A stretch of 64,000 nt of DNA from an uncultured Subdoligranulum sp. (GCA_900545545.1 UQZO01000006.1:72087-136086), one strand, 5' to 3'; counted from the stretch's first letter, positions 52,229-60,647 are shown. Translations and numbers: made by a program. The notes: generated by a model not told the origin, from the sequence alone.

Positions 52229-52990
52229 ATGCAGATCCGCTATTATAAGGAATACAGTCGTTATCTTGACCGGTTTATGGAATTTAAGGCCTATGGCCAC
52301 GCGGGCCGGCCCATTATTATCTTCCCTTGCCAGAGCGGACGTTTTTATGACTGGGAAGACCGCAACATGTGCAACATAGCGGCGCCTTGGATCGACGCCG
52401 GTAAACTGCAGATTTTTACGGCCGACAGTATTGACCCGGAAAGCTGGGACAACCACGGTCCGGAACGGCCGCGTATTGAAATGCAGGAACGCTGGTACAA
52501 CTATATCTGCGAAGAATTGACGCCGCGTATTTTGGAAATCAACCGCGAGCAGGGCGAGGACCATACCGGCCGCGTTCTGGTGGGTGGTGCCAGTATGGGG
52601 GCCGGGCATGCCGTCAATTTCTTCCTGCGCCGCCCGGATCTCTACAATGGTACAATTGCGTTGAGCGGATTGTATTCTTCGCGGATGTTCTTCGGCAATT
52701 ACATGGATGATCTTGTGTATCGCAACTCGCCGTGTGATTATATGCGCAATTTCCCGGAAAATCACCCTTACAAGAAGCTGTTTGCCCAGGCGGACAAATT
52801 CATCATGTGCTGCGGCCAGGGAGCCTGGGAAGGAGATCTGCTGGCTTCTACCAAGGAACTGCAGGCAATCCTTGAAAGCAAGGACATTCATCCGATTGTG
52901 GATATCTGGGGACAGGATGTTTCCCATGACTGGCCCTGGTGGGAGAAGCAGTGGACTTATTTCCTGCAGATGACACTGGGAAACCCGTAA
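52229..52990 (+). CDS. esterase-D-like alpha/beta hydrolase
   Basis: 253 residues without signal peptide. FPCQSGRFYDWEDRNM near the start, nucleophile elbow GGASMGAGH (Ser about 130), and a C-terminal GQDVSHDWPWWEKQ with the catalytic His place it in the putative-esterase (PF00756) group. It follows the YdcF-like gene by 12 bases with AGGAGGGAACTGCC upstream. Substrate unknown; intracellular location argues against mycolyl- or surface-polymer esterases. Confidence 0.82.
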   Translation: MQIRYYKEYSRYLDRFMEFKAYGHAGRPIIIFPCQSGRFYDWEDRNMCNIAAPWIDAGKLQIFTADSIDPESWDNHGPERPRIEMQERWYNYICEELTPRILEINREQGEDHTGRVLVGGASMGAGHAVNFFLRRPDLYNGTIALSGLYSSRMFFGNYMDDLVYRNSPCDYMRNFPENHPYKKLFAQADKFIMCCGQGAWEGDLLASTKELQAILESKDIHPIVDIWGQDVSHDWPWWEKQWTYFLQMTLGNP

Positions 52991-53021
52991 CGATTCGCAA
53001 CAAGTAAAGGAAACAAAATCT

Positions 53022-54527
53022 ATGGATTTTTGGCATGATGCAGCTATGCAGAAGCGCTGGCTGCGCCGCTTTGTGCTGTTGATTCTGATCTTGCTGCTGC
53101 CGGTGGGTGTTTTAGCTTTTTATGCACGCCCTTCGGCTGATGACTACGTATATGCAGCCCGTACCCATGCGGTTGTGCAGCAATACGGTTTTGATTTACC
53201 ACGGCTGCTGGCAGCGGCGTGGGATACAACGGTGTATTTCTTCCAGAACTGGCAGGGGTTGTATATATCCGGTTTTGTACTGGCCTTGCAGCCTGCTATT
53301 TTTGGAAATCAGTGGTACGGATTGACGCTGTTGTGCGTGTTGGTACCGTTGTTCCTTTGCCTCTATGCTGCGGCGCGCATTGTTGTACGTCGATTGGAAC
53401 CGGCGCAAAAGCGACTGCCCTGGGCGTTATCGCTGCTGGTCCTGTTCGCGTTTGTAGAGGGGATGCCTTCCCCTGTGGAGGGGCTCTACTGGTTCAACGG
53501 CGCCATGAACTATCTGCCGTACTTTGCACTTGCCATTCTCAATGCAGGGCTGTCGTTTGCACTTTGTCTGCCGCGCGGGATGTCTGTGAGCCGCCGGATT
53601 GCGTATGTGTTTTTCGGTGTTTTGATTGGCCTGGTGATTGGCGGTGGTCATCAGGTTGTGGGGGAGCTGAACCTGTTGCTGCTGCTTCTGGCAGTGATTG
53701 TGTGTGCACGACGGCGTAATTTCTGGCTTTGCCCGGCGTTGGCTGCCGCAGTTGTGGGATTGCTGGTGAACATTCTGGCGCCCGGGACCCGCGTTCGTGC
53801 CGATGGTCTGGCGCAGGCCGGTTTCCTGGAAGCGGTGGCAAAAAGTTTTGTGCTGGCTGCGATGCAGTGGATTCGCTGGCTGGATGTACCGCTGATTTGT
53901 CTGCTTCTCCTGTTGGCACTTCCGCTGCATCATTTGTCGCAGAGTCGGGTTTTGCCGGACCGTATTTTCCGCCACCCCTGGCTGGGGCTGGCAGGCACGT
54001 ATGTGCTTATGTGGGCTATGATCTTTTTGCCCTCCTATACAATGGGCGGAATTGGTGCCGGTCGGCTGCTGAATGTTGTCTGGATGACTTTCGTCCTGGG
54101 ATTGGCCGTTTCTGAATTCCTGCTGTTCGGCTGGATGGAACGTATACATGGGTTTTCACTGATTCCCGCCGAACATTTTATCCGGAAACATGCCCGTGTC
54201 TTGCCGGGAACAGCAACAATCATGCTTGTCTGCATGGCTTGTATCGGCAGCCATACCGTCAAGGAAGGACAGGACAATTATTTTGCAACCAGTCTGGAGG
54301 CGGCCTATGAACTGGTGAACGGGGAGGCAGCAAGCTTTGCCAAAACGCTGGATGAGCGGGAGACAATGCTGAGCGACCCTTCAAACCCGGATGTGGCCAT
54401 CACACCTCTTGGCGCAGAAGAACGCCCGTGGCTTTTGTATTATACCGATGTTTCGGTGGGGCCGGACCTTTGGGGACTGACCCCGTACTATGATAAGGAC
54501 TCTGTTGTGGTTGTAGAAAAGCAATAA
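53022..54527 (+). CDS. polytopic membrane protein, DUF6056/GT-C-like
   Basis: 501 residues with about eleven hydrophobic helices and an early acidic motif RPSADDYVYA just after the first helix, which recalls the catalytic Asp loop of GT-C glycosyltransferases. Family resemblance is to DUF6056 proteins. A ~100-residue polar C-terminal domain (from NGEAASFAKTL) faces one side of the membrane. ATG after AAGGAAAC. Possibly part of cell-surface polysaccharide decoration, but no glycan genes adjoin. Last gene before a strong terminator. Confidence 0.7.
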   Translation: MDFWHDAAMQKRWLRRFVLLILILLLPVGVLAFYARPSADDYVYAARTHAVVQQYGFDLPRLLAAAWDTTVYFFQNWQGLYISGFVLALQPAIFGNQWYGLTLLCVLVPLFLCLYAAARIVVRRLEPAQKRLPWALSLLVLFAFVEGMPSPVEGLYWFNGAMNYLPYFALAILNAGLSFALCLPRGMSVSRRIAYVFFGVLIGLVIGGGHQVVGELNLLLLLLAVIVCARRRNFWLCPALAAAVVGLLVNILAPGTRVRADGLAQAGFLEAVAKSFVLAAMQWIRWLDVPLICLLLLLALPLHHLSQSRVLPDRIFRHPWLGLAGTYVLMWAMIFLPSYTMGGIGAGRLLNVVWMTFVLGLAVSEFLLFGWMERIHGFSLIPAEHFIRKHARVLPGTATIMLVCMACIGSHTVKEGQDNYFATSLEAAYELVNGEAASFAKTLDERETMLSDPSNPDVAITPLGAEERPWLLYYTDVSVGPDLWGLTPYYDKDSVVVVEKQ

Positions 54528-54530
54528 TGA

Positions 54531-54566
54531 AAACCGGCACGGCTCTGATACAGCCGTGCCGGTTTT
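54531..54566 (+). terminator. terminator after the DUF6056-like gene
   Basis: Perfect 14-bp stem AAACCGGCACGGCT / AGCCGTGCCGGTTT with a 7-base loop (54545-54551). The short T tail suits rightward transcripts, and the A-rich left arm could also serve leftward ones. Confidence 0.88.
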
Positions 54567-54578
54567 GTGCTAATGGGG

Positions 54579-54635
54579 CAAAAAAATAAACCCGGCCTGG
54601 TGGAGGGGAAGCCTCTGCTAAGCTGAGTTTGTTTA
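54579..54635 (-). terminator. possible terminator of the ATP-grasp gene
   Basis: On the minus strand, AAACTC (plus 54625-54630) can pair with GGGTTT (plus 54588-54593) around an inner GAGG/CCTC hairpin, followed by TATTTTTTT. The stem is weak and branched. Confidence 0.4.
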
Positions 54636-54650
54636 TCTGAAGGAAAGATT

Positions 54651-55844
54651 TCACGCACGCTGCTGGACGTAACGGATGAAGGCGTCGCGTTCTACACTGG
54701 TGCGTACATTGGCGGTATACATTCTGTCGCCCATATCAAGGCGCAGCGCAAGGGGGAGTTCGTCGCACATTTTCAGACGGCTGCCGTAACGCGCAAAAAT
54801 CTGTTCGTGAGAATGCTTGTAGCTGTGGCAATCCCGACGGGATGCGTACACGCAATAGTATTTGGGTCCGTTCAGGTCCAGGTGACGGACCTCATCGTAA
54901 CAGACCATATCGGCCCAGATCTGATAGCAGTCTACCGAATTGGCGAAATTGATCATGTCCGGTGTGTAGCCGCCGGCGGGGCGCATATTCACTTCCAATG
55001 CCACATAATCGCCCTTCTTGCCAAGGCCGGGCTTGTCTTCGTTCAACTGGAAAAATTCACAATGGAAGAAGCGGCTTTTGGCGCCGAAAGCCTTGATGGT
55101 GCGGAAGCCGACATCTTTCAGTGCCGCAGGAACGGATTTCTGCGTCCAATACGCAAGGTCGCCCTTCTGGCTGACAATATCCAGCAGCGGGGTGGGGAAG
55201 ACATTGGAGGTATAGAACAGCGGCACGCAGTGCGAATCGGCCACGCCGTCGAAACTGACAATGGTTCCGTTGATGTATTCCTCCATGATATAGGGAATAG
55301 CAGGCAGATGCGCAAAAAAGTTCTGTAAGTCGTCCTCGTTTTTCAGCTTGTAGGTGGCTTCAGCTCCGCAGCCATTGTCGGGTTTGACAATGACGGGGTA
55401 GCCCACCGTCCGGATGAATGCACGGGCAGCGTCGATCGTGCAAACCATATGGTGCCGCGCAACCGGTACACCAGCCGCACGGTAGCTTTCTTTCATTTTG
55501 CTTTTGAACTTGATTCGTTCAATGAAATCATTCTGCGCGCCGGTTGTGATATTGAAATCCGTGCGCAGCTGCGCGTCCATCTCCAGCCAATACTCGTTAT
55601 TGGATTCCAGCCAGTCGATCTTTCCGTAATGGAAAGTAAAATACCCGACGGCGCGCACCATTTCATCGTAATTACCCAGATTGTCTACACGGTAATATTC
55701 CGTCAGGCAATCCTTTAACTCGTACGGGATTTCGTCAAAAGGTGCGTCGCCAATGCCAAGAACATTTACACCGTTGCGGCGCAGGCGGTCGCAAAAATTC
55801 CAATACGTTTTGGGAAAATGCGGGCTGATGAATATGAAATTCAT
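54651..55844 (-). CDS. ATP-grasp carboxylate ligase-like protein
   Basis: 397 residues. An N-terminal Rossmann-like pre-ATP-grasp part (FIFISPHFPKTYWNFCDRL, NVLGIGD) leads into an ATP-grasp core: GYPVIVKPDNGCGAEATYK (ATP-binding lysine and glycine loop), IMEEYINGTIVSFDG, and the metal-binding VALEVNMRPAGGYTPDMIN. This resembles carbamoyl-phosphate-synthase-type ligases joining a carboxylate to an amine or thiol, but the substrate is unknown. ATG 55844 is the preferred start; GTG 55868 is possible. It lies 33 bases after the DUF4250 gene. Confidence 0.82.
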   Translation of the reverse strand: MNFIFISPHFPKTYWNFCDRLRRNGVNVLGIGDAPFDEIPYELKDCLTEYYRVDNLGNYDEMVRAVGYFTFHYGKIDWLESNNEYWLEMDAQLRTDFNITTGAQNDFIERIKFKSKMKESYRAAGVPVARHHMVCTIDAARAFIRTVGYPVIVKPDNGCGAEATYKLKNEDDLQNFFAHLPAIPYIMEEYINGTIVSFDGVADSHCVPLFYTSNVFPTPLLDIVSQKGDLAYWTQKSVPAALKDVGFRTIKAFGAKSRFFHCEFFQLNEDKPGLGKKGDYVALEVNMRPAGGYTPDMINFANSVDCYQIWADMVCYDEVRHLDLNGPKYYCVYASRRDCHSYKHSHEQIFARYGSRLKMCDELPLALRLDMGDRMYTANVRTSVERDAFIRYVQQRA

Positions 55845-55877
55845 GAACGGTTCTACTTCCTCTCTCACAAAGCAGGG

Positions 55878-56051
55878 TCACACAAACTGGTTTGTGTCGG
55901 GATTGTATTCGTATCCCACTTCTGCAAGGGCCGCACGCAGAGCAGATTCATCGGCTCCTTCTTCCTCGCAAAAAATCGCCAAGCTGGCGTCACGATCACG
56001 CAGTTTGGTGTTGACATAGCTTAATAAAATAATAGGATCACGGGGCAGCAT
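55878..56051 (-). CDS. DUF4250 family small protein
   Basis: 57 residues: MLPRDPIILLSYVNTKLRD at the start and a YEYNPDTNQFV end are typical of DUF4250, a small Firmicutes family of unknown function. ATG 56051 follows GAAGGAG at 8 bases. Between the rpmB terminator and the ATP-grasp gene, probably cotranscribed with the latter. Confidence 0.8.
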   Translation of the reverse strand: MLPRDPIILLSYVNTKLRDRDASLAIFCEEEGADESALRAALAEVGYEYNPDTNQFV

Positions 56052-56078
56052 GGCATACTCCTTCAAATTGCTTCCAAA

Positions 56079-56112
56079 AAGAGAAAAAGCCGGTCACGGA
56101 CGTGACCGGCAA
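56079..56112 (-). terminator. rpmB terminator
   Basis: Stem GCCGGTCAC (56089-56097) / GTGACCGGC (56102-56110) with a 4-base loop; on the minus strand it is followed by CTTTTTCTC. T-rich on the other side as well. Confidence 0.82.
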
Positions 56113-56125
56113 TTTTTCCTTCCAA

Positions 56126-56314
56126 TCAGACCGCGCGGGTAACTTTACCAGAGCGCAGGCAGCGGGTGCAGGCGTAGATATACTTCGGGGAACCGTCCAC
56201 GATCGCCTTCACGCGCTTGACATTGGGGTTCCAAGTACGGTTGCTCCGACGATGAGAGTGAGAAACCTTGATACCGAACGTGACACCCTTGCCACAGCAA
56301 GAACATTTGGCCAT
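56126..56314 (-). CDS. rpmB: 50S ribosomal protein L28
   Basis: 62 residues: MAKCSCCGKG, SHSHRRSNRTWNPNV and IYACTRCLRSGKV are the conserved L28 segments. Four cysteines as CxxC pairs (4/7 and 49/52) mark the zinc-binding form. Strong AAAGGAGGTGCAAGCAAT before ATG 56314. Transcribed alone. Confidence 0.97.
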   Translation of the reverse strand: MAKCSCCGKGVTFGIKVSHSHRRSNRTWNPNVKRVKAIVDGSPKYIYACTRCLRSGKVTRAV

Positions 56315-56346
56315 ATTGCTTGCACCTCCTTTTCAATAGCTTTACA

Positions 56347-56375
56347 ATTATAACGAATATTTTTTGGAATTGCAA
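56347..56375 (-). promoter_or_regulatory. rpmB promoter
   Basis: Minus strand TTGCAA (plus 56370-56375), 17-base spacer, TATAAT (plus 56347-56352), about 33 bases before rpmB. Confidence 0.82.
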
Positions 56376-56468
56376 GCCCTTTGCACAAAAAAGTTGAACT
56401 TTTTTTGTAAAATCGTTCTTTTGGGCGAAACCGAAGGAAAAGCGGTCTATCGGAGGACATACAGGGGC

Positions 56469-56497
56469 TTGTTTTGCGCCATTTTGTACGATATAAT
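56469..56497 (+). promoter_or_regulatory. promoter of the M50-scpAB operon
   Basis: TTGTTT (56469-56474), 17-base spacer, TATAAT (56492-56497), about 30 bases before the first gene. Confidence 0.68.
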
Positions 56498-56528
56498 AAG
56501 ATGATATTTTAATGGGGTGGTGTTTCTT

Positions 56529-57182
56529 TTGAACGGCTTGCTTTCGCCGTACCAAATTGTTGTATATCTTCTGCGCGCCCTTGTTGTACTGATCGCCATC
56601 CCGTTCCATGAAGCGGCGCATGCCCTTGTCAGCCATTGGCTGGGGGACGATACGGCGGTCCGCGCCGGACGCCTCTCGCTGAATCCGCTGCGCCATTTTG
56701 ATCCGTTGGGTGCTCTGTGCATGCTGATTGGCGGTGTTGGATGGGCCAAGCCGGTGGGGGTCAATCCCCGCAATTATAAAAATCCCAAAGTTGGCATGGC
56801 GATTTCAGCAGCTGCAGGCCCCATCAGTAATTTCCTGCTTGCGTGGGTATCCATGATTCTGTATAAGTGTGTTATTTACAGCGGACTGGGCGGTTTGGTG
56901 CCGGCTTTGATGCTGTTCCTGTACGACATGGTGGCCATGAATTTGAGCCTGGGCGTATTTAACTTGATTCCCGTTCCGCCGTTTGACGGCAGCCGTATTG
57001 TGCTGCTTTTCCTGCCGCAGCGGTTGTATTTTAAAGCCATGCAGTACGAACGGCAGATTATGCTGATCGTTTTGCTGCTGGTGTTTTTCGGTCTGCTCAA
57101 CAGACCGCTCTCCATCGTTGTGAACTTTATGTGGGAACTCCTGGTGGGGCTGACAGGTTTTGTGGATCTACTCTGGGGGTAA
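56529..57182 (+). CDS. site-2-type (M50) zinc metalloprotease
   Basis: About 217 residues with five to six membrane helices. The zinc motif HEAAH is at 27-31 and the second metal-binding segment reads IPVPPFDGSR (NPxDG-like) near 155. It resembles the short, PDZ-less YwhC-type family found next to scpAB in many Firmicutes. I prefer TTG 56529 because the GTGs at 56517/56520 lie within the GGGGTGG ribosome binding site; this is uncertain. Substrates are unknown. Confidence 0.88.
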   Translation: MNGLLSPYQIVVYLLRALVVLIAIPFHEAAHALVSHWLGDDTAVRAGRLSLNPLRHFDPLGALCMLIGGVGWAKPVGVNPRNYKNPKVGMAISAAAGPISNFLLAWVSMILYKCVIYSGLGGLVPALMLFLYDMVAMNLSLGVFNLIPVPPFDGSRIVLLFLPQRLYFKAMQYERQIMLIVLLLVFFGLLNRPLSIVVNFMWELLVGLTGFVDLLWG

Positions 57183-57184
57183 TT

Positions 57185-57916
57185 TTGCAAGAAGCACTGA
57201 CTTTTAAAATCGAAGATTTTGAAGGACCGCTGGATCTTTTGCTGTATCTGGTGGGCAAGAATAAAATGAATCTCTATGATGTCAATATCATGGAGCTGAT
57301 TGACCAATACACGGCGACGATTCGCACGCTGCAAGCGAATCGGATGGATGTATCCAGTGAGTTTATTGATATGGCAGCACATCTGGTTCAGATGAAGAGC
57401 GCGTTGCTTTTACCGCGCAGCCCGGAAGCGGAACGAATGAAAGCCGAGCTGACCGGACGGCTGATTGAATACAGCACCTGCAAAGAGGTGGCGGCTCAAT
57501 TGGGGAGCCGGGCACGGGATCTGTACACCGCCGTGCGTGAGCCGATGCCGCTGGTGGGGGCTGCTGAATATACGCGCCGCCACGATCCAAATCTCTTGGT
57601 ACAGGCCTGGTTCAGCCTGATGGGGCGCAGCCTGCGCAAACGCAAACCGACACAGGAACGATTTGAACCGCTGGTGACGGCACCGTTTGTCTCGGTGGCA
57701 AGCCGCGTATCCCATATGCTGCGCGGCCTTCTGCACGGCAGCCTGCACAAGGTCAACCAGTTGTTCAGCCGGGAGGAAAGCCGCAGTACCAATGTGGCTA
57801 CCTTTCTAGCCCTGCTGGAGCTGATACGAGCCGGGCGTATCCGGGTGGATGAAAACGGAACGCTGAATTTGGATCGCAGCCATAACAGACGAAAGGAGGG
57901 CTCAGCCCATGAATGA
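57185..57916 (+). CDS. scpA: segregation and condensation protein A
   Basis: About 243 residues, the kleisin bridging SMC heads. The N-terminal FKIEDFEGPLDLLLYLVGKNKMNLYDVNI is the canonical SMC-neck-binding start, and the C-terminal winged helix (NVATFLALLELIRAGRI) is present. TTG 57185 best fits the family N-terminus, with GGGGGT just upstream and the previous stop two bases before. Overlaps scpB by 8 bases. Confidence 0.94.
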   Translation: MQEALTFKIEDFEGPLDLLLYLVGKNKMNLYDVNIMELIDQYTATIRTLQANRMDVSSEFIDMAAHLVQMKSALLLPRSPEAERMKAELTGRLIEYSTCKEVAAQLGSRARDLYTAVREPMPLVGAAEYTRRHDPNLLVQAWFSLMGRSLRKRKPTQERFEPLVTAPFVSVASRVSHMLRGLLHGSLHKVNQLFSREESRSTNVATFLALLELIRAGRIRVDENGTLNLDRSHNRRKEGSAHE

Positions 57917-58499
57917 TACACAGCGTATTGGTGCTCTGGAGGCAATGCTGTTTGCCCATGCGGAACCTGTGGAGATGCAGCGCCTGGCTGATGCGCTGCG
58001 CCTTTCTGCCGCGGAGACGGAGGAACTGCTTGAACGTCTGCAGAAGCGATACGACGAACAGGAAAGCGGTTTTGCATTGCTGCGCTTTGGCCCGGATCGC
58101 TGGCAGATGACCACACGCCCGTACTATGGCGAGGTTGTCAAACGCATTCTCGATACCCGCCGCAATGCACCGCTTTCTCCGGCCGCACTGGAAGTGCTCG
58201 CGGTCATCGCTTATAACCAGCCGGTCTCGCGCAGCTTTATTGAGCAGGTTCGCGGCGTGGATTCTTCGTCCACGGTCACAAAACTGCTGGAGAAAGGCCT
58301 GATTGAGGAAGCCGGCCGCCTGGATTTGCCGGGAAAACCGGTAGCCTTTCAGGTCACCGATACTTTCCTGCGTGTGTTCGGGTTGGGTAGCCTGCAGGAC
58401 TTGCCGCCGTTGCATGACGAGAATGCGGCGGGAGAGATCGAAGAATCTGCGCAGGAAGAAACGCCGGATGAGGCTGCCGAACAGCTGGAATGGAAGTGA
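57909..58499 (+). CDS. scpB: segregation and condensation protein B
   Basis: 196 residues: tandem winged helices with LEAMLFAHAEPV, LSPAALEVLAVIAYNQPVSRSFIEQVRGVDSS and GLIEEAGRLDLPGKPVAFQVTDTFLRVFGL (given in part). The acidic C-tail is variable as usual. Together with ScpA it forms the SMC accessory complex. AAAGGAGG before the ATG. Confidence 0.95.
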   Translation: MNDTQRIGALEAMLFAHAEPVEMQRLADALRLSAAETEELLERLQKRYDEQESGFALLRFGPDRWQMTTRPYYGEVVKRILDTRRNAPLSPAALEVLAVIAYNQPVSRSFIEQVRGVDSSSTVTKLLEKGLIEEAGRLDLPGKPVAFQVTDTFLRVFGLGSLQDLPPLHDENAAGEIEESAQEETPDEAAEQLEWK

Positions 58500-58505
58500 G
58501 CAGCG

Positions 58506-59318
58506 ATGCCGATTGTATTTGCCATCCTGAAAGTGCTGGCAGTCATTCTGGCGGTTGCGGCAGTTTTGGTGATTGTTGCTCTGTTGCTGCCGCTGGGGTT
58601 CGCGATTGAGTATCGGCCGGGCCGCTTCCGGGTGTCCGCGGTTTACGGCCCGCTGCGTCGGACGGTCTGGTCCCATCGTACGCATCGGCGTGCACATTCC
58701 GCAGAGCCTCAAAAGCCTGTAGCGCCCGAAAGAAAGACAACGCCGGACCAACCGAAGCCTCCGGACGAGAACGCAAAGCAGACTGCTGCGCCGCCAGAGC
58801 CGGAGAGCCAGCCGTTTTCGGCGGTAGAAACTGTGCCGAAAGAGCCGGGGGTAACAACGGAAAATGTGCCGATGGAAGAAGAGGAAGAAGAACTGCCGCC
58901 TGCCGCCATGGGACGCCTGGAGCGCATGTTGTCTTTGCTGGAAGAAGACCCCAAAACACTGGGAAAATGCGTTCTGGGGCACATACGTTGGCTGCATCAG
59001 CATTCCTTTTTTAAAATGAGTGTTCGGCAGGTGGATGTTTTCTGGACAGTGACCTGCGAGGATGCTGCGAACACCGCAATAGCTTATGGCGCCGAACTTG
59101 CGGCTTTGAATACGGCGCTGGCACTTGTGCAGCAAACCGTTCAATTAAAAAGCAAACGCCTTTGGCTGGAACCGGACTTTACCGGAGCCAGGCAGGCCGA
59201 ACGTAAAATTTCCTTTGTGGTATCCGCCAGTGCAATTTTAATGATTCATCTGCTGTATCGGATCTGGAAAGATCCGCTGCTGCGGCCTGTACAACAACCC
59301 GATCCACAAACTACCTGA
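58506..59318 (+). CDS. DUF2953 family membrane protein (YtfI-like)
   Basis: 270 residues: one strong N-terminal helix (about 5-32), a long Pro/Glu/Lys-rich linker (about 65-145), then a conserved domain (SVRQVDVFWTVTCEDAANTAIAYG). DUF2953 proteins (B. subtilis YtfI) precede ytfJ, as here. Function is unknown; the position suggests a sporulation or envelope role. It starts 6 bases after scpB. Confidence 0.82.
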   Translation: MPIVFAILKVLAVILAVAAVLVIVALLLPLGFAIEYRPGRFRVSAVYGPLRRTVWSHRTHRRAHSAEPQKPVAPERKTTPDQPKPPDENAKQTAAPPEPESQPFSAVETVPKEPGVTTENVPMEEEEEELPPAAMGRLERMLSLLEEDPKTLGKCVLGHIRWLHQHSFFKMSVRQVDVFWTVTCEDAANTAIAYGAELAALNTALALVQQTVQLKSKRLWLEPDFTGARQAERKISFVVSASAILMIHLLYRIWKDPLLRPVQQPDPQTT

Positions 59319-59345
59319 TCAATTATTTTTCTGGGAGGAGTTTTT

Positions 59346-59738
59346 ATGGCAGAACATCCGATTCAAGGTCTGATGGGCGTTACCATCGACAAAATTCGCG
59401 AGATGGTTGATACCAGCACCATTATCGGCGATCCGATTCGTGTGGATGCGGCAACGACCATCATTCCTGTATCCCGCGTTACTTTCGGGTTTGCATCCGG
59501 CGGCTCTGATGTGGCCCCCAAATCCGAAAAACAGATGTTTGGCGGCGGCACCGGTGCCGGTGTTTCGGTTACGCCGGTGGCCTTCCTGGTCATTTCCGGC
59601 GGCAATGTGCGCACGGTCCAGTTGATTGAGAAGGTAACTGCGGTGGATAATGCCATTGCAGCATTGCCGGAACTTGTAGACAAAATCACCGCAATGGTAA
59701 AAAAAGATAAGGGCGATGAAAACGCGCCCGAAGCATAA
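59346..59738 (+). CDS. ytfJ: GerW/YtfJ family sporulation protein
   Basis: 130 residues: GLMGVTIDKIREMVDTSTIIGDPI, PVSRVTFGFASGG and GGGTGAGVSVTPVAFLVI are the hallmarks of the YtfJ/GerW family, needed for spore germination with lysozyme/L-alanine in B. subtilis. ATG after GGGAGGAG. Its presence beside DUF2953 keeps the Bacillus pair order; it does not by itself prove sporulation. Confidence 0.93.
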   Translation: MAEHPIQGLMGVTIDKIREMVDTSTIIGDPIRVDAATTIIPVSRVTFGFASGGSDVAPKSEKQMFGGGTGAGVSVTPVAFLVISGGNVRTVQLIEKVTAVDNAIAALPELVDKITAMVKKDKGDENAPEA

Positions 59739-59747
59739 GGAGTAAGC

Positions 59748-60551
59748 ATGGCAGAACAACGGATTCAAAAAGTCCTGGCTGATCAGGGGATTTGCTCCCG
59801 CCGTGAGGCGGAACGACTGATCGCAGCAGGAAAGGTAAAAGTCAATGGTCATCCGGTAGGGCTGGGCGACAAGATGGACCCCGACTATGATAAGGTTTCC
59901 ATTGACGGCAAGAATGTTCGCATTGTTCGTAAGCGTCAGTATACCTATATTATGCTTCACAAACCCCGTGGCTACCTGACGACACGTTCTGATGACCGCG
60001 GCCGCAAGACCGTCATGGACCTGGTATCCGATGTGCCGGCCATGCTGCGCCCGGTGGGGCGGCTGGATAAGGACAGCGAAGGATTGCTGCTTATGACGGA
60101 TGACGGCGCATTCATCAATCTGCTGACCCATCCGTCCGGCGGCGTAGGCAAGCTGTATCGTGTGACGGTCAATCCCCGCGCAACGGAAGAACAGGTCGTA
60201 CAGATGGCTTCCGGCGTGGTTCTGGATGACGGTGTCCGTACGCAGCCCTGCGTCATTCATGTAGTGACCGATGAACCGGGCCGAACGGTACTGGAAATCA
60301 CACTTCATGAAGGACGCAATCGCCAGATCCGCCGCATGTGTTCCGCGGTGGGGCTGCAGGTTGTCCGTCTGAAGCGGAGCGCCGAAGGACCTGTTAAATT
60401 GGGTATGCTGCAGCCCGGTGAATATCGGGAACTGAAAAAGTCTGAGGTCAGCGCACTGCGCAACGCGGCGCAAAAGAGTACCCGTTCTACGCCAACTCAG
60501 AAGGCGGAAGGTGCGCGCCGTGCGGGGCCGCTGAAGCGTTCGAAAGCATGA
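59748..60551 (+). CDS. rluB: 23S rRNA pseudouridine synthase, RluB-type
   Basis: 267 residues: N-terminal S4 RNA-binding domain (RIQKVLADQGICSRREAERLI), then a RsuA-type catalytic domain with Asp in PVGRLDKDSEGLLLMT and the EGRNRQIRRMC motif. A basic Ser/Thr/Ala tail ends the protein. Ribosome binding site AAGGAG. Last gene of the scp operon; no clear terminator follows. Confidence 0.92.
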   Translation: MAEQRIQKVLADQGICSRREAERLIAAGKVKVNGHPVGLGDKMDPDYDKVSIDGKNVRIVRKRQYTYIMLHKPRGYLTTRSDDRGRKTVMDLVSDVPAMLRPVGRLDKDSEGLLLMTDDGAFINLLTHPSGGVGKLYRVTVNPRATEEQVVQMASGVVLDDGVRTQPCVIHVVTDEPGRTVLEITLHEGRNRQIRRMCSAVGLQVVRLKRSAEGPVKLGMLQPGEYRELKKSEVSALRNAAQKSTRSTPTQKAEGARRAGPLKRSKA

Positions 60552-60618
60552 AATGCCATAAATGCTACAGAAACCCCAAAAAGAGTGAAAAAATCCAGAA
60601 AAACTAAAGAGTTTATAC

Positions 60619-60636
60619 TTGTGGAATTTTACACAA
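60619..60636 (+). promoter_or_regulatory. candidate Rex operator
   Basis: TTGTGGAATTTTACACAA: 12 of the 14 defined positions of the Rex consensus TTGTGAA-N4-TTCACAA. It covers the -35 element and most of the spacer of the promoter below, so Rex bound here would block RNA polymerase. rex is in the window at 6816-7454. Confidence 0.62.
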
Positions 60637-60647
60637 AGTAGTATAAT
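60619..60647 (+). promoter_or_regulatory. promoter of the biotin carboxyltransferase operon
   Basis: TTGTGG (60619-60624), 17-base spacer, TATAAT (60642-60647), leaving a leader of about 65 bases. Confidence 0.72.
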
